DNA of 64,000 nucleotides from Candidatus Rhodoferax odensensis (GCA_016718405.1 JADKDJ010000033.1:310001-374000); one strand, 5' to 3'. Counted from the stretch's first letter, positions 17,132-26,209 are shown. Numbers and translations: made by a program. Notes: generated by a model from the sequence alone, not told the origin.

Positions 17132-18214
17132 ATGACCACGGCGCATCACCGGCCGGGCCTGAGCCATCTCGCGCATCGCGGCTGGACTAGGCGTGGCCTG
17201 TGGGCCTGGTCGATGTGGCCGCTTTCCATCGTCTTTGGGCTTCTATCTGGACTCAGACGCTGGCTCTACCAGAATGACTGGCTCAAGAGCGAGCAGGTTG
17301 ACGCCCTGGTAGTCATCGTCGGCAACGTCTTGGTGGGCGGCGTTGGCAAGACCCCGATCGTGATTGCGCTGGCACAGCATCTTCGCCAGCAAGGTTGGAT
17401 CGTAGGAGTGGTCTCTCGCGGCTACGGTAGGACCGGCGATGATTGTCGCGAGGTCCAGGCGGACAGTGCACCCGCTGCGCTGGGTGACGAACCCGTGCTG
17501 ATCCACCGGCGTGCTGGCGTGCCGGTCTTTGTGTCGCCGCGTCGAGCCGATGCCGCCCGAGCCTTACTGGCCACCTATCCCAGCACCAACATCATCCTGT
17601 GCGATGACGGTCTGCAGCACTACGGTCTGCGGCGCGACGTTGAGATCTGCGTCTTTGACGATCGTGGCATCGGCAACGGCTGGCTGCTGCCCGCCGGTCC
17701 ATTGCGTGAACCATGGCCGCGCGCGGTCGACCTGGTCTTGCACACCGGCACACAGCCCGCGTTCGAAGGATTCAGGGCCTCGCGAACGTTGGCGGATCAC
17801 GCGCTGCGTGTCGACGGCAGTCACGTCGCTTTGGCAGCGCTGAAGCACCCCGACGCCTTGCCGCTGCGCGCTGTGGCGGCTGTTGCGCGGCCAGAGCAGT
17901 TCTTTGCCATGCTGCGCTCGGTCGGACTGCACGTGGCCAAGGCGGTTGGGCTACCCGATCACGACAGCTTCCACAGCTGGGATCCGCTCGCAGATCGTGG
18001 CTTTACGGTTCTGTGCACCGAAAAGGACGCCATCAAACTGTGGCGCCGCAACCCCGAGGCACTGGCCGTGCCCTTGCAACTGAATGTCGAGCCAGGGTTC
18101 TTTCATGCACTTGATGAATTGCTGCAACAGCGATTGCAGGCAAAGTTATCATCACGCCATGGACACACGACTTCTCGAACTGCTGGTCTGCCCGGTCACC
18201 AAGGGCCCGCTTGA
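17132..18214 (+). CDS. lpxK: Tetraacyldisaccharide 4'-kinase
   Basis: LpxK phosphorylates the 4' position of the lipid A disaccharide at the inner membrane. The 360-residue protein has an N-terminal hydrophobic segment (about 25-40), P-loop GGVGKTP (69-75), the SRGYGR motif, the DDGLQHYGLRRD motif and a late TEKDAIKL segment. The last 56 bases overlap the start of the ycaR gene in another frame; the corresponding C-terminal tail (SSRHGHTTSRTAGLPG) is probably non-conserved. It is 5 nt after exbD in a lipid A/LPS synthesis operon. Confidence 0.95.
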   Translation: MTTAHHRPGLSHLAHRGWTRRGLWAWSMWPLSIVFGLLSGLRRWLYQNDWLKSEQVDALVVIVGNVLVGGVGKTPIVIALAQHLRQQGWIVGVVSRGYGRTGDDCREVQADSAPAALGDEPVLIHRRAGVPVFVSPRRADAARALLATYPSTNIILCDDGLQHYGLRRDVEICVFDDRGIGNGWLLPAGPLREPWPRAVDLVLHTGTQPAFEGFRASRTLADHALRVDGSHVALAALKHPDALPLRAVAAVARPEQFFAMLRSVGLHVAKAVGLPDHDSFHSWDPLADRGFTVLCTEKDAIKLWRRNPEALAVPLQLNVEPGFFHALDELLQQRLQAKLSSRHGHTTSRTAGLPGHQGPA

Positions 18215-18341
18215 ATATGACCGCGACAAGCAGGAATTGATTTCACGCAGCGCGCGGTTGGCCTATCCCGTGCGCGACGACATTCCGATCCTGTTGGAAG
18301 CCCAGGCCAGGGTTCTGACCGACCAAGAACTCGGCCTTTGA
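18159..18341 (+). CDS. Trm112 family protein (YcaR-like)
   Basis: This 60-residue protein of the Trm112/YcaR family begins MDTRLLELLVCPVTKGPLEY and ends with YPVRDDIPILLEAQARVL, the invariant family pattern. It is a small single-domain protein of unclear role in bacteria. It is reproducibly encoded between lpxK and kdsB in proteobacteria, as here. The ATG lies inside the 3' end of lpxK, giving an unusually long 56-nt overlap. Confidence 0.92.
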   Translation: MDTRLLELLVCPVTKGPLEYDRDKQELISRSARLAYPVRDDIPILLEAQARVLTDQELGL

Positions 18342-18365
18342 CCTCGGCTGACACTGCTGCTTCGA

Positions 18366-19151
18366 GTGCCCGTGAGTTACACCATTCTGATCCCGGCGCG
18401 GTTGGCCTCGACGCGTCTGCCAAACAAGCCCCTTGCCGACATTGGTGGTGTTCCGATGGTGGTCCGGGTCGCGCAACGCGTGTTGTCCTGCCCTGAGACG
18501 GCGGCCACGACGCGCGTGGTGGTCGCCGCAGACGACCCGACCATCATGTCTGCCTGCCACGCTTACGGTATCGAGTCGGTGTTGACCCGCGTCGACCACC
18601 CCAGCGGCAGCGACCGACTGGCCGAGGCCTGCACGGCGCTGCGGTTGGCGGACAGTGAAATCGTGGTCAATGTCCAGGGGGATGAGCCGCTGATTGACCC
18701 AACGCTTCCAAAGGCGCTGGCCGATCTGCTGAGTGATCGGCCGGGCGTTCACATGAGCACCGCGGCCTCTCCAATCAGCGATGTCGCCGACTTTCTCAAC
18801 CCTAATGTCGTCAAAGTGGTTCTTGATGCCACCCAGCGTGCCCTCTATTTCAGCCGGGCGCCAATCGCATGGTGGCGTGACGGCTCGCTCAACGGCGTGC
18901 GGGCGCTGCCCTCGCCCGCTCCGCTGCGCCACGTGGGCATTTACGGCTACCGGGTGGCGTTCTTGCGACAGTTTCCGACGCTCGCGCCAGCCCCGATCGA
19001 GGTCACCGAAGCCCTCGAACAACTGCGCGCCCTCTGGCATGGCTACCAGATTGGGGTTCACGTCACGGACCATGCGCCCGGCCATGGCGTGGACACTCCC
19101 GAAGACCTTGAGCGCGTGCGGGCACTGATTTCCGGCACCGCCTCCGCGTAA
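18366..19151 (+). CDS. kdsB: 3-deoxy-manno-octulosonate cytidylyltransferase (CMP-KDO synthetase)
   Basis: KdsB activates KDO with CTP for transfer to lipid A. The 261-residue protein shows the nucleotide-binding N-terminus IPARLASTRLPNKPLADIGG, the SGSDRLAEA segment, NVQGDEPLI with the metal-binding Asp, and RHVGIYGYR followed by a TEALEQLRAL motif. The start is GTG at 18366 (another GTG at 18372 is possible). It ends about 110 bp before adk and is the last gene of the exbB-exbD-lpxK-ycaR-kdsB run. Confidence 0.95.
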   Translation: MPVSYTILIPARLASTRLPNKPLADIGGVPMVVRVAQRVLSCPETAATTRVVVAADDPTIMSACHAYGIESVLTRVDHPSGSDRLAEACTALRLADSEIVVNVQGDEPLIDPTLPKALADLLSDRPGVHMSTAASPISDVADFLNPNVVKVVLDATQRALYFSRAPIAWWRDGSLNGVRALPSPAPLRHVGIYGYRVAFLRQFPTLAPAPIEVTEALEQLRALWHGYQIGVHVTDHAPGHGVDTPEDLERVRALISGTASA

Positions 19152-19259
19152 GCCTGGGCCAAGTCCGCCCATGCTATTCTCCGAGCGGCGCCGGACCTGC
19201 GGCTCCACCAAGAGCACCGCAGCGATGACGCGCTGGCTTACTTTCATACAGAGAACCTC

Positions 19260-19916
19260 ATGAAACTCATTCTGTTGGGCGCACCCGGCGCTGGCAAAGG
19301 CACCCAGGCCAATTTCATCTGCCAGAAATACGGCATCCCCCAGATCTCGACTGGCGACATGCTGCGCGCCGCAGTCAAGGCCGGCACACCGCTGGGTCTG
19401 CAAGCCAAGCAAGTTATGGACGCCGGGGGCCTGGTGAGCGACGACCTGATCATCAACCTGGTCAAACAACGCATCACCCAGGCCGACTGTGCCAATGGCT
19501 TCCTGTTCGACGGTTTTCCGCGCACCATTCCGCAGGCCGATGCCATGAAGGCCGCGGACGTGAAGCTGGACTATGTGCTCGAAATCGAGGTTCCCTTTGA
19601 GGCCATTATTGAGCGCATGAGTGGTCGGCGCTCGCATCCCGCCTCGGGGCGGACCTACCATGTCAAGTTCAACCCGCCCAAAACCGCGGGCATCGATGAT
19701 GTCACCGGCGAGCCTCTGATTCAGCGCGATGACGATAAAGAGGAAACCGTCAAGAACCGCCTGGATGTCTATAACGCGCAGACCCGTCCACTGGTGGCCT
19801 ACTACTCGAATTGGGCCAACACAGACCCACAGGCCGCGCCCAAGTACCGCGCCATCAGCGGCATAGGCAGTGTCGAAGATATTACCGCCCGGGCCCTCGC
19901 GGCGTTGGCGGCATAG
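19260..19916 (+). CDS. adk: Adenylate kinase
   Basis: This 218-residue enzyme interconverts ATP plus AMP and 2 ADP. P-loop GAPGAGKGT is at 7-15, the AMP-binding segment is ISTGDMLRA, FDGFPRTIPQA is intact, and a long LID domain begins at RMSGRRSHPASGRTYH. The length and LID are typical of the long bacterial form. The ATG follows directly after GAACCTC, without a strong Shine-Dalgarno sequence. Confidence 0.97.
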   Translation: MKLILLGAPGAGKGTQANFICQKYGIPQISTGDMLRAAVKAGTPLGLQAKQVMDAGGLVSDDLIINLVKQRITQADCANGFLFDGFPRTIPQADAMKAADVKLDYVLEIEVPFEAIIERMSGRRSHPASGRTYHVKFNPPKTAGIDDVTGEPLIQRDDDKEETVKNRLDVYNAQTRPLVAYYSNWANTDPQAAPKYRAISGIGSVEDITARALAALAA

Positions 19917-20039
19917 CACTTGATGCGTGGTCCTCGCCGGAAGCTGACGATAGTCTTACACAGTGTCCGGCCTAGGGGTAACTCTGGGCGTATGCACCAG
20001 TTTGGGCTCGGTATCATCAAATTCTTACGGGGGAACCAC

Positions 20040-21284
20040 ATGATCAACAAGTCCCTTTCAAGCGCGGCGTTTCTCACGAGCCTGTGTTGCGCAATGGGTT
20101 GCGGCCAGGCAATCGCCCAATCGGGTGCAACGGCTTCGGCCCCAGCACCAGTCAGCGCTGCCAATGCCATCAAGATTGGGGTGATCTGCCCGTTCTCAGG
20201 CCCCTCGGCCGACTTCGGCATTCCCATGCTCAACGGTGTCAAACAAGCCGTTGACGAGATCAACAGTGTCGGTGGCTATCTGGGGCGACCGATCCAGCTG
20301 GTGATCAAGGATGACCAGGGCAATCCCGATGTGGGCATGAAGATGTCGCAAGAATTGCTCAACGAAAAGGTCGTGGCCACGGTAGGCTTTTGCAACACCG
20401 GCGTGGCCGCCAAATCTCTGGAGCTGTTCCAGAATAGCCAGACACCCCTGATCATCCCCGTCGCCACCGGTACGCCGCTGACCGCCAAGTATCCCGGGCC
20501 GGAAAGCTACATCTTTCGGACGTCGGCCAAGGACGCGATCCAAGCGCCATTCGTGATCGACGACATTGTCAAACGTGGCTGGACAAAGGTTGCCATCTTT
20601 GCCGACACCACCGGTTACGGGGCGGGCGGACTGGTCGATGTCGAGAGCGCACTGGCGGCGCGCCAGCTCAAGCCGGTCCACGTTGCGCGCTTTCCCCTGG
20701 GTGTGACCAATCTGGAAGAAGAGCTCAAGGCCGCCAAAGCGGCCGGAGCGAATGTGATCTTCAGTTACACCGTCGGCTACGAAAACGCCGTGATTGCAAA
20801 AGGTCGCAAAGCGCTGGGCTGGGCTGTGCCCCAGGTCGGCGCTTGGCCGCTGTCGTTCACATTCTTCCTCGATGGCGCAAAAGAGGCGGCGGACGGCGCC
20901 CTGATGGCGCAGACCTTCATCGCCGAGCCCAGCAATGAGCGACGCGCCTCGTTTTTGGTCAGCTACGCGCGACGCAACCAGGTGAAGAAGATCCCCGTTC
21001 CGATGGCGGCCGCCCAGGGTTACGACTCGGTCTATCTACTGGTCTACTCGCTATTCGGTATTCGAAGCGGTAACCTCAGCGGGCCGTCCATCAAAGCCGC
21101 GCTGGAGAGTCTTAACCGCGTCTACTACGGCGTCGTGGCGACCTACGAACACCCGTTCAGTCTCCAGGATAAGGATGCGCTGACCGCCAATATGCTGGTA
21201 ATGGGTATGGTCAAGAACGGCGCCATCACGTTCGCGTACCCTGAAGACGCCAAACGCAACCTGTTTGTCAAGCGCAAGCAGTAG
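20040..21284 (+). CDS. Branched-chain amino acid-type (LivK/HAAT family) periplasmic binding protein
   Basis: The 414-residue ABC-type solute-binding protein has a signal peptide (about 1-26, ending QAIAQ), then IKIGVICPFSGPSADFG and VKQAVDEINSVGGYLGRPI, the family N-lobe. The ATG at 20040 is chosen because GGGGGAA precedes it; the open frame upstream reads poorly. Ligands in this family include amino acids, amides and aromatic acids, and the specificity cannot be read here. No livHMGF genes are adjacent. Confidence 0.88.
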   Translation: MINKSLSSAAFLTSLCCAMGCGQAIAQSGATASAPAPVSAANAIKIGVICPFSGPSADFGIPMLNGVKQAVDEINSVGGYLGRPIQLVIKDDQGNPDVGMKMSQELLNEKVVATVGFCNTGVAAKSLELFQNSQTPLIIPVATGTPLTAKYPGPESYIFRTSAKDAIQAPFVIDDIVKRGWTKVAIFADTTGYGAGGLVDVESALAARQLKPVHVARFPLGVTNLEEELKAAKAAGANVIFSYTVGYENAVIAKGRKALGWAVPQVGAWPLSFTFFLDGAKEAADGALMAQTFIAEPSNERRASFLVSYARRNQVKKIPVPMAAAQGYDSVYLLVYSLFGIRSGNLSGPSIKAALESLNRVYYGVVATYEHPFSLQDKDALTANMLVMGMVKNGAITFAYPEDAKRNLFVKRKQ

Positions 21285-21297
21285 GCTGCGCCCGTCG

Positions 21298-22302
21298 TCA
21301 GGCCATCATCAGGCTGAGCACCAGGTCGATGCGTGCCTTCACTGCGGACAAGCCCTGCGAATCGGGGAACAGATCCACGTCCCCGCTGGGCAGCACCCGC
21401 CCGCGCTGGCAGCAACTGGCTCGCACCACCTGAACACCGGCCGACTGGGCCCGCCGTAAAGCGGCGTGCAAGTCGGCATGAATCGTGCCATTGCCGGTGC
21501 CGGCCACCACCAGGCCACGCAGCACAGGCACGTCCAAGGCGCCGGCCGCGCGCTGGGCCAATAGCGCGTCCACCATCGCGCCACTGGCGCCCACGTGGTT
21601 CATCACAATCTCGACACGCGGCCAGTCATTGGATTGCGCCTGGCGATGAACAGCCTCCCCAATCGGCTTTGCGCCAGGGGCGGGCCAGTTCTTCAATTGA
21701 CGCAGGGCGCCCTCCTCGACATAAGCCAGTGGTCCGTAGTCACCCGAATCAAACGCGTCGCGCCGATAGGTGTCAACTTTCTGCACGTGCTCGGCCCCGT
21801 GCACCGTGCCGGCACACACCGCCATTACGCCATTGGCCGAGGGCGTAAGCGCTACCGCCACGGCATCAAGCACGTTTTGCGGCCCGTCCGGTGCCAGCGC
21901 CGAAGCCGGTCGCATCGCGCAAGTCAGCACCACCGGTTTGGCCGACAACAGCTCCGGCGAGAGCACGCAATGTAGGAAGTACGCGGTCTCGGCCAAGGTA
22001 TCGGTTCCGTGCGTAATCACCACACCCATAACATCGCTCTGCGACAGGTGATGCGTCACGCGCTGCCACAGCGTGTACAACACCGCCCACGTCATGTCCT
22101 TACTATCGATCTGGGCCACCTGTTCAGTTACCAGTTCGCATGCACCAAGCAAGCGCGGCAATGCCGGCACGGACCCCAGAAGTTGGGCCACGCCGACTTG
22201 CGCCGCCGCATAGCCGACGTTGTCCATCGGATCGACGGCGGCGCCGGCAATGGTGCCGCCGGTGCCCAAAACAGCAAGTTTGGTCGGGGTGCTTGAATTC
22301 AT
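21298..22302 (-). CDS. L-asparaginase (type II-like)
   Basis: This 334-residue amidohydrolase converts asparagine to aspartate plus ammonia. It has both signature threonine motifs, TGGTIAG (14-20, nucleophile T17) and HGTDTLAETA, plus the DGPQN segment. No signal peptide is visible, so the enzyme is probably cytoplasmic despite being type II-like in length. The ATG at 22302 is preferred over one nine bases upstream because AAGGAA is then properly spaced. It converges on the LivK-like gene, with 13 bp between stops, and diverges from lexA. A link to amino acid use is only suggested. Confidence 0.9.
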   Translation of the reverse strand: MNSSTPTKLAVLGTGGTIAGAAVDPMDNVGYAAAQVGVAQLLGSVPALPRLLGACELVTEQVAQIDSKDMTWAVLYTLWQRVTHHLSQSDVMGVVITHGTDTLAETAYFLHCVLSPELLSAKPVVLTCAMRPASALAPDGPQNVLDAVAVALTPSANGVMAVCAGTVHGAEHVQKVDTYRRDAFDSGDYGPLAYVEEGALRQLKNWPAPGAKPIGEAVHRQAQSNDWPRVEIVMNHVGASGAMVDALLAQRAAGALDVPVLRGLVVAGTGNGTIHADLHAALRRAQSAGVQVVRASCCQRGRVLPSGDVDLFPDSQGLSAVKARIDLVLSLMMA

Positions 22303-22315
22303 GGCTTGCATTTCC

Positions 22316-22343
22316 TTGAAAACTGGTTAAAAATACAGATACT
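22316..22343 (+). promoter_or_regulatory. Candidate lexA promoter
   Basis: TTGAAA (22316-22321) and GATACT (22338-22343) are separated by 16 bases. The -10 element abuts and partly overlaps the LexA box, the expected arrangement for LexA autorepression. The elements are moderate matches to consensus. Confidence 0.45.
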
Positions 22344-22357
22344 GGATATCAAGACAG
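22342..22357. promoter_or_regulatory. LexA (SOS) box upstream of lexA
   Basis: CTGGATATCAAGACAG has the CTGT-N8-ACAG spacing of the proteobacterial SOS box, with one deviation in the left arm (CTGG). It lies about 48 bp before the lexA start codon, consistent with autoregulation. Confidence 0.75.
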
Positions 22358-22404
22358 CGTGTACAGACTCACAGCCAGCCTACCTCAGCCACGAAGGAGC
22401 CATG

Positions 22405-23079
22405 ATGCTTGAAAGCCCCAAACTGACCGCCCGCCAGCAACAGATCCTTGATCTTATCCAGAGCGCCATCGCGCGCACAGGCGCGCCACCGACGCGCGCC
22501 GAGATCGCGACCGAGTTGGGCTTTAAGTCCGCCAATGCCGCCGAGGAGCACCTGCAGGCTTTGGCCCGCAAGGGCGTGATTGAGTTGATCAGTGGCACAT
22601 CACGGGGCATCCGTCTCAAAAGCGACGCCTTGCGGTCCATCAATGAGTCCCGCAACAAGCAATTCTCGTTGCCTCTCCCCGGGCTTGCGCAGTTGGCGCT
22701 TCCACTGGTCGGGCGGGTCGCGGCGGGTTCACCGATTTTGGCCCAGGAGCACGTTGATCAAACCTACTACGTGGAAAACAGCCTGTTCCAGCGCAAGCCG
22801 GACTACTTGCTCAAGGTACGCGGCATGTCGATGCGCGACGCCGGCATCATGGACGGTGACTTGCTGGCGGTGCAAAGCACCAAGGACGCAAAAAACGGCC
22901 AGATCATCGTTGCCCGGCTCGGTGATGAGGTGACCGTCAAGCGGTTTCGTCGCAACAAGCACCTGATTGAGCTACATCCCGAAAACCCGGACTACCAGAC
23001 GATTGTGGTCGAGCCCGGTGAGCCTTTCGAAATCGAAGGCCTGGCGGTCGGCTTGATTCGCAACACCATGCTGATGTAA
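22405..23079 (+). CDS. lexA: SOS-response transcriptional repressor LexA
   Basis: The 224-residue repressor-protease has an N-terminal winged helix-turn-helix (KLTARQQQILDLIQ, PPTRAEIATELGFKSANAAE). The self-cleavage Ala-Gly bond lies in GRVAAGSPI, the catalytic serine in RGMSMRDAG and the catalytic lysine in VTVKRF. Two adjacent ATGs occur; the second (22405) is preferred because GGAG is five bases upstream and the resulting N-terminus MLESPKLTARQQQ is family-typical. An SOS box and promoter are just upstream. Confidence 0.96.
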   Translation: MLESPKLTARQQQILDLIQSAIARTGAPPTRAEIATELGFKSANAAEEHLQALARKGVIELISGTSRGIRLKSDALRSINESRNKQFSLPLPGLAQLALPLVGRVAAGSPILAQEHVDQTYYVENSLFQRKPDYLLKVRGMSMRDAGIMDGDLLAVQSTKDAKNGQIIVARLGDEVTVKRFRRNKHLIELHPENPDYQTIVVEPGEPFEIEGLAVGLIRNTMLM

Positions 23080-23100
23080 ACGCTATTCAGAAGGCACCCC

Positions 23101-23445
23101 ATGAACATCGCTTCCATGACGCCGCCAGCCATGATGGCACCACTTCACAACCTGTTGCGCTGGCTGCTACCGGCCTCAACCAAGGCGTTGCCACCACAGG
23201 TCGCACCCGCCAGCCGGCGCGTCAGCACGGCGAGCAAAGTCTCCTCGGTGCAGTCGTCGTGGATGACCTCGGGTGCTGCTGTAAGCCAAGGCAACGCGAC
23301 TGTGCGTCGGCCACTGCGCGTGGTGCGCTTTCTGGAGGCGGGCCAGACCCCTGCACAAGTCGGGCGAATGGTCATTTCCGGGCGCATGTCCGACGTGTGT
23401 GCCGAGCTCGACCGGCTGGCCGCCCGCGAGGCAGCGCTGCACTGA
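23101..23445 (+). CDS. Conserved hypothetical protein downstream of lexA
   Basis: The 114-residue protein starts 21 bp after lexA with AGAAGG upstream of the ATG, so it is probably cotranscribed and SOS-linked. Residues 1-60 are Ala/Ser/Pro-rich without a convincing signal peptide. The C-terminal third (RVVRFLEAGQTPAQVGRMVI then SGRMSDVCAELDRLAAREA) reads like a small helical domain and seems to be the conserved part. I do not recognise a functional family. Confidence 0.65.
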   Translation: MNIASMTPPAMMAPLHNLLRWLLPASTKALPPQVAPASRRVSTASKVSSVQSSWMTSGAAVSQGNATVRRPLRVVRFLEAGQTPAQVGRMVISGRMSDVCAELDRLAAREAALH

Positions 23446-23446
23446 C

Positions 23447-23701
23447 TCACTGGTCGGCACCAGCCAGGTAGTCGCGCTTGCCAAGGTCCACACCGTTGTG
23501 ACGCAGGATGGCGTATGCGGTGGTCACGTGAAAAAACATATTGGGTAGCGCCCAGTGCTTGAGGTAGGCCTCGCCAGCCATCGTTCGCGTCGCCTCGCGC
23601 CCTACGGGAAACGTAATCGGTTTATCTTCCGTGCCGTCGATCATATTGGCGGGCACGGAGGCCAGGTAGTCCAGCGTCTTGGCGATGCGGTCGTTGAATG
23701 G
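23447..23701 (-). pseudogene. DUF1993 family protein, 5' half missing
   Basis: About 84 residues match the C-terminal half of DUF1993 proteins: FNDRIAKTLDYLASVPANMI, ITFPVGREATRTMAGEAYLK, then NMFFHVTTAYAILRHNGVDL and GKRDYL to the stop. The family is normally about 170 residues with a helical N-terminal half (DinB-like fold), which is absent. The frame stays open to 23773, but the extra residues do not resemble the family, and the divergent dehydrogenase gene begins at 23790. The simplest reading is a deletion that removed the promoter and first half. A short expressed product from an ATG at 23734 or a start at 23773 cannot be excluded. Confidence 0.65.
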
Positions 23702-23789
23702 TGGAAGACTGAGTAAGGGTGATGCTAACGCCATTGGCGCGTTTCTGCCTTGCCCGGCCTTCGCCCTTGCCAAGGCACAATGGCGCCCT

Positions 23790-24797
23790 ATGAATATCGT
23801 GATACTTGACGACTACCAGGACGCGGTGCGCAAGCTTGACTGCGCCGCCAAGCTCGATGCGTTTCAGGCCAAGGTCTACACCAACACAGTCAAGGGAATG
23901 GGACAGCTGACGGTGCGCCTGAAGGACGCTGACGTGATTGTGCTCAACCGCGAACGCACTCATCTGCCACGCCAGGTCATCGACAAACTCCCCAAGCTCA
24001 AGCTGATCGCGCAAACGGGTCGCGTGGGGGCGCATGTCGATGTGCTCGCTTGCACCGAACGCGGCATCGCAGTGGCTGAGGGCGCTGGCTCACCGGTGGC
24101 GCCGGCAGAACTAACCTGGGCCTTGATCATGGCGGCGATGCGTCGACTGCCCCAGTACATCGGCAACCTGAAACACGGTGCGTGGCAACAGTCGGGGCTC
24201 AAAGCGAGCTCGATGCCGGCCAACTTTGGTTTGGGCAACGTGCTCAAAGGCAAGACCCTTGGTGTCTTTGGTTACGGCAAGATCGGCCAGATCGTGGCGG
24301 GTTATGCCCGGGCATTTGGCATGAATGTACTGGTCTGGGGCCGCGATGAATCGCGCGCGCAGGCTTGCCAGGACGGTTTGGCAGCGGCTACCTCACAGGG
24401 CGAACTGTTCGAGCGCGCTGATGTGCTCACACTGCACCTACGGCTTAACGATCAGACCCGGTCCATCGTGCGGCTCGAAGATCTGACTCGCATGAAGCCA
24501 ACCGCCTTGCTGGTCAACACCTCGCGGGCGGAACTGATTGAACCCGACGCCTTGATCAGCGCCCTGAACCGGGGCAGGCCAGGAATGGCGGCAATCGACG
24601 TGTTCGAGACCGAACCCATTTTGCAGGGCCACGCCTTGCTGCGACTGGAGAACTGCATTTGCACCCCTCACATTGGCTACGTCGAGAAGGACAGTTACGA
24701 ACTCTACTTCGGCGCCGCGTTTGACAATGTCGTGAACTTCATCAAAGGCACCCCGACCAATATCGTCAACCCGGGTGCGCTGCAGGTCCGACGTTGA
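23790..24797 (+). CDS. D-2-hydroxyacid dehydrogenase family protein
   Basis: The 335-residue NAD(P)-dependent dehydrogenase begins MNIVILDDYQDAVRKLDC, typical of a phosphoglycerate-dehydrogenase-like subgroup. It carries the Rossmann motif GYGKIG, the catalytic Arg in VNTSRAELI, Glu in DVFETEP and His in TPHIGYVEKD. It lacks the C-terminal ACT domain of SerA. It differs clearly in sequence from the other dehydrogenase in this window (2967-3998). Its stop overlaps the TTG start of the MFS gene, so the two form a coupled pair, perhaps for making and exporting (or importing and reducing) a hydroxy acid. Confidence 0.85.
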   Translation: MNIVILDDYQDAVRKLDCAAKLDAFQAKVYTNTVKGMGQLTVRLKDADVIVLNRERTHLPRQVIDKLPKLKLIAQTGRVGAHVDVLACTERGIAVAEGAGSPVAPAELTWALIMAAMRRLPQYIGNLKHGAWQQSGLKASSMPANFGLGNVLKGKTLGVFGYGKIGQIVAGYARAFGMNVLVWGRDESRAQACQDGLAAATSQGELFERADVLTLHLRLNDQTRSIVRLEDLTRMKPTALLVNTSRAELIEPDALISALNRGRPGMAAIDVFETEPILQGHALLRLENCICTPHIGYVEKDSYELYFGAAFDNVVNFIKGTPTNIVNPGALQVRR

Positions 24798-25987
24798 GCA
24801 AGCTCCCGCAAGCGCAGCCCACGCTACCCCGCGTCTTGTGGGCACTGTTGTTCGGCAATTTCGTAATTGGAAGTGGCGTCATGGTCGTGCCTGGCACGCT
24901 CAACGACATCAGCGCTTCGCTGGCTATCAGCATTCCCGCCGCCGGGCAACTCATCTCGGCCGCCGCCCTGCTGATGTGCCTGGGGGCGCCCCTGCTGGCG
25001 GGTGTGGTCTCAACATGGGACCGACGGCAACTGCTGTCGGGCTGCATGCTTTGGTACGGCGTCATGCACATGGTGTGTGCGGCCATGCCAAGCTTCGAAA
25101 CCCTGCTGGTGGCGCGCGTGCTGACCGTGGTCTCTCCGGCGGTCTTCACGCCGCAGGCGGCTGCTTGTGTCGGTGTCATGGTTCCCCAGCACCAGCGCGG
25201 ACGAGCCATCAGCCTGGTGTTTCTCGGCTGGTCGGTCGCGTCAGTGGTCGGCATGCCCATTGGCTCGTGGGTCGGTGGCAGCCTGGGCTGGCGTTACGCC
25301 TTTGTCCTGGTGGGTCTGCTGTCCTGTGCCAGCGCTGCCTGGGTCTGGCGGGCCATGCCACATGGCATCAAACCGTCGGCTTTCACCTTCGACACCTGGC
25401 GCCGGACGTTTCAGTCCAGGGGCCTGCTGCTGTGCGTGGGCGTCACCGCGCTGTACTCGGCCGCGCAGTTTGTCCTGTTTTCCTACTTCGCGCCCTACTT
25501 CAAGGTGACCTTGAACATTTCCCCGGTTCAGCTCAGTCTGATGTTCGCCTGGTTCGGCGCGTTTGGCTTCCTTGGCAACCTTTGGATCTCCCACCGTATC
25601 GACCGTATGGGGGCCGCCAAATCCGTCACCCTGGCGCTTGGATTGATAGCCAGCAGCTTGACCTTATGGCCGCTGGGCAACAGCCTGATCATGGCTGGGC
25701 TGATCCTGGTGCCCTGGGCCTTGGGCTGCTTCGCGGCCAACTCGGCCCAGCAGGCGCGGTTGGTGGAACTGGCGCCTGTTCTGGCGTCCGGTTCAATCGC
25801 CCTCAACACGTCGGCCATGTATGCCGGTCAAGCGCTCGGTGCGGCCAGTGGGGGCTGGTTGATCGCACATGGTCAAATGACACGACTCCACGCCGCCGGC
25901 CTGGCAATTCTCATGCTGTCCATCGTCGTCAGCACCTACGCTACGCGCGTCGCCAGCCGGACCGACGGACAGCGCCCAGCCACTTGA
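24794..25987 (+). CDS. MFS transporter, drug:H+ antiporter-1-like
   Basis: The 397-residue protein has about 12 hydrophobic spans in two halves with a cytoplasmic loop near residue 195 (MPHGIKPSAFTFDTWRRTF). Family features include the first-span region FVIGSGVMVVPGTLNDIS and DRRQL after span 2. The start is a TTG (24794-24796) overlapping the stop of the upstream dehydrogenase gene, so translation is probably coupled to it. The substrate is unknown; metabolite or drug efflux is typical of this group. Confidence 0.82.
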   Translation: MSKLPQAQPTLPRVLWALLFGNFVIGSGVMVVPGTLNDISASLAISIPAAGQLISAAALLMCLGAPLLAGVVSTWDRRQLLSGCMLWYGVMHMVCAAMPSFETLLVARVLTVVSPAVFTPQAAACVGVMVPQHQRGRAISLVFLGWSVASVVGMPIGSWVGGSLGWRYAFVLVGLLSCASAAWVWRAMPHGIKPSAFTFDTWRRTFQSRGLLLCVGVTALYSAAQFVLFSYFAPYFKVTLNISPVQLSLMFAWFGAFGFLGNLWISHRIDRMGAAKSVTLALGLIASSLTLWPLGNSLIMAGLILVPWALGCFAANSAQQARLVELAPVLASGSIALNTSAMYAGQALGAASGGWLIAHGQMTRLHAAGLAILMLSIVVSTYATRVASRTDGQRPAT

Positions 25988-26209
25988 GTAGCGCGTCAAC
26001 GGGGGCCGGTCAGCCAAGCCACCGGTAGCACCTGACTGGCTACTGCAACTGCCGACTGCAACCGACAACCACGACTCGACGCAGCCCCATCGACGCCGCA
26101 TAATGGCCGCTCGGCGCACAGTTTGGCCGCCGGGTAGTCTTGACACAGTCCAGTGCGAGCGCAAGGCCACGCCTTGACTCGCGCAATAGCCCGAAGCAAC
26201 GAGTTGCCA

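Noticed and set aside
18243..19919. Minus-strand open frame of 558 codons opposite ycaR, kdsB and adk
   Set aside because: Lies entirely over conserved genes on the plus strand; a high-GC shadow frame.
26140..26145. TTGACA upstream of the CHAT gene as a promoter
   Set aside because: No acceptable -10 hexamer at 15-19 bases downstream.
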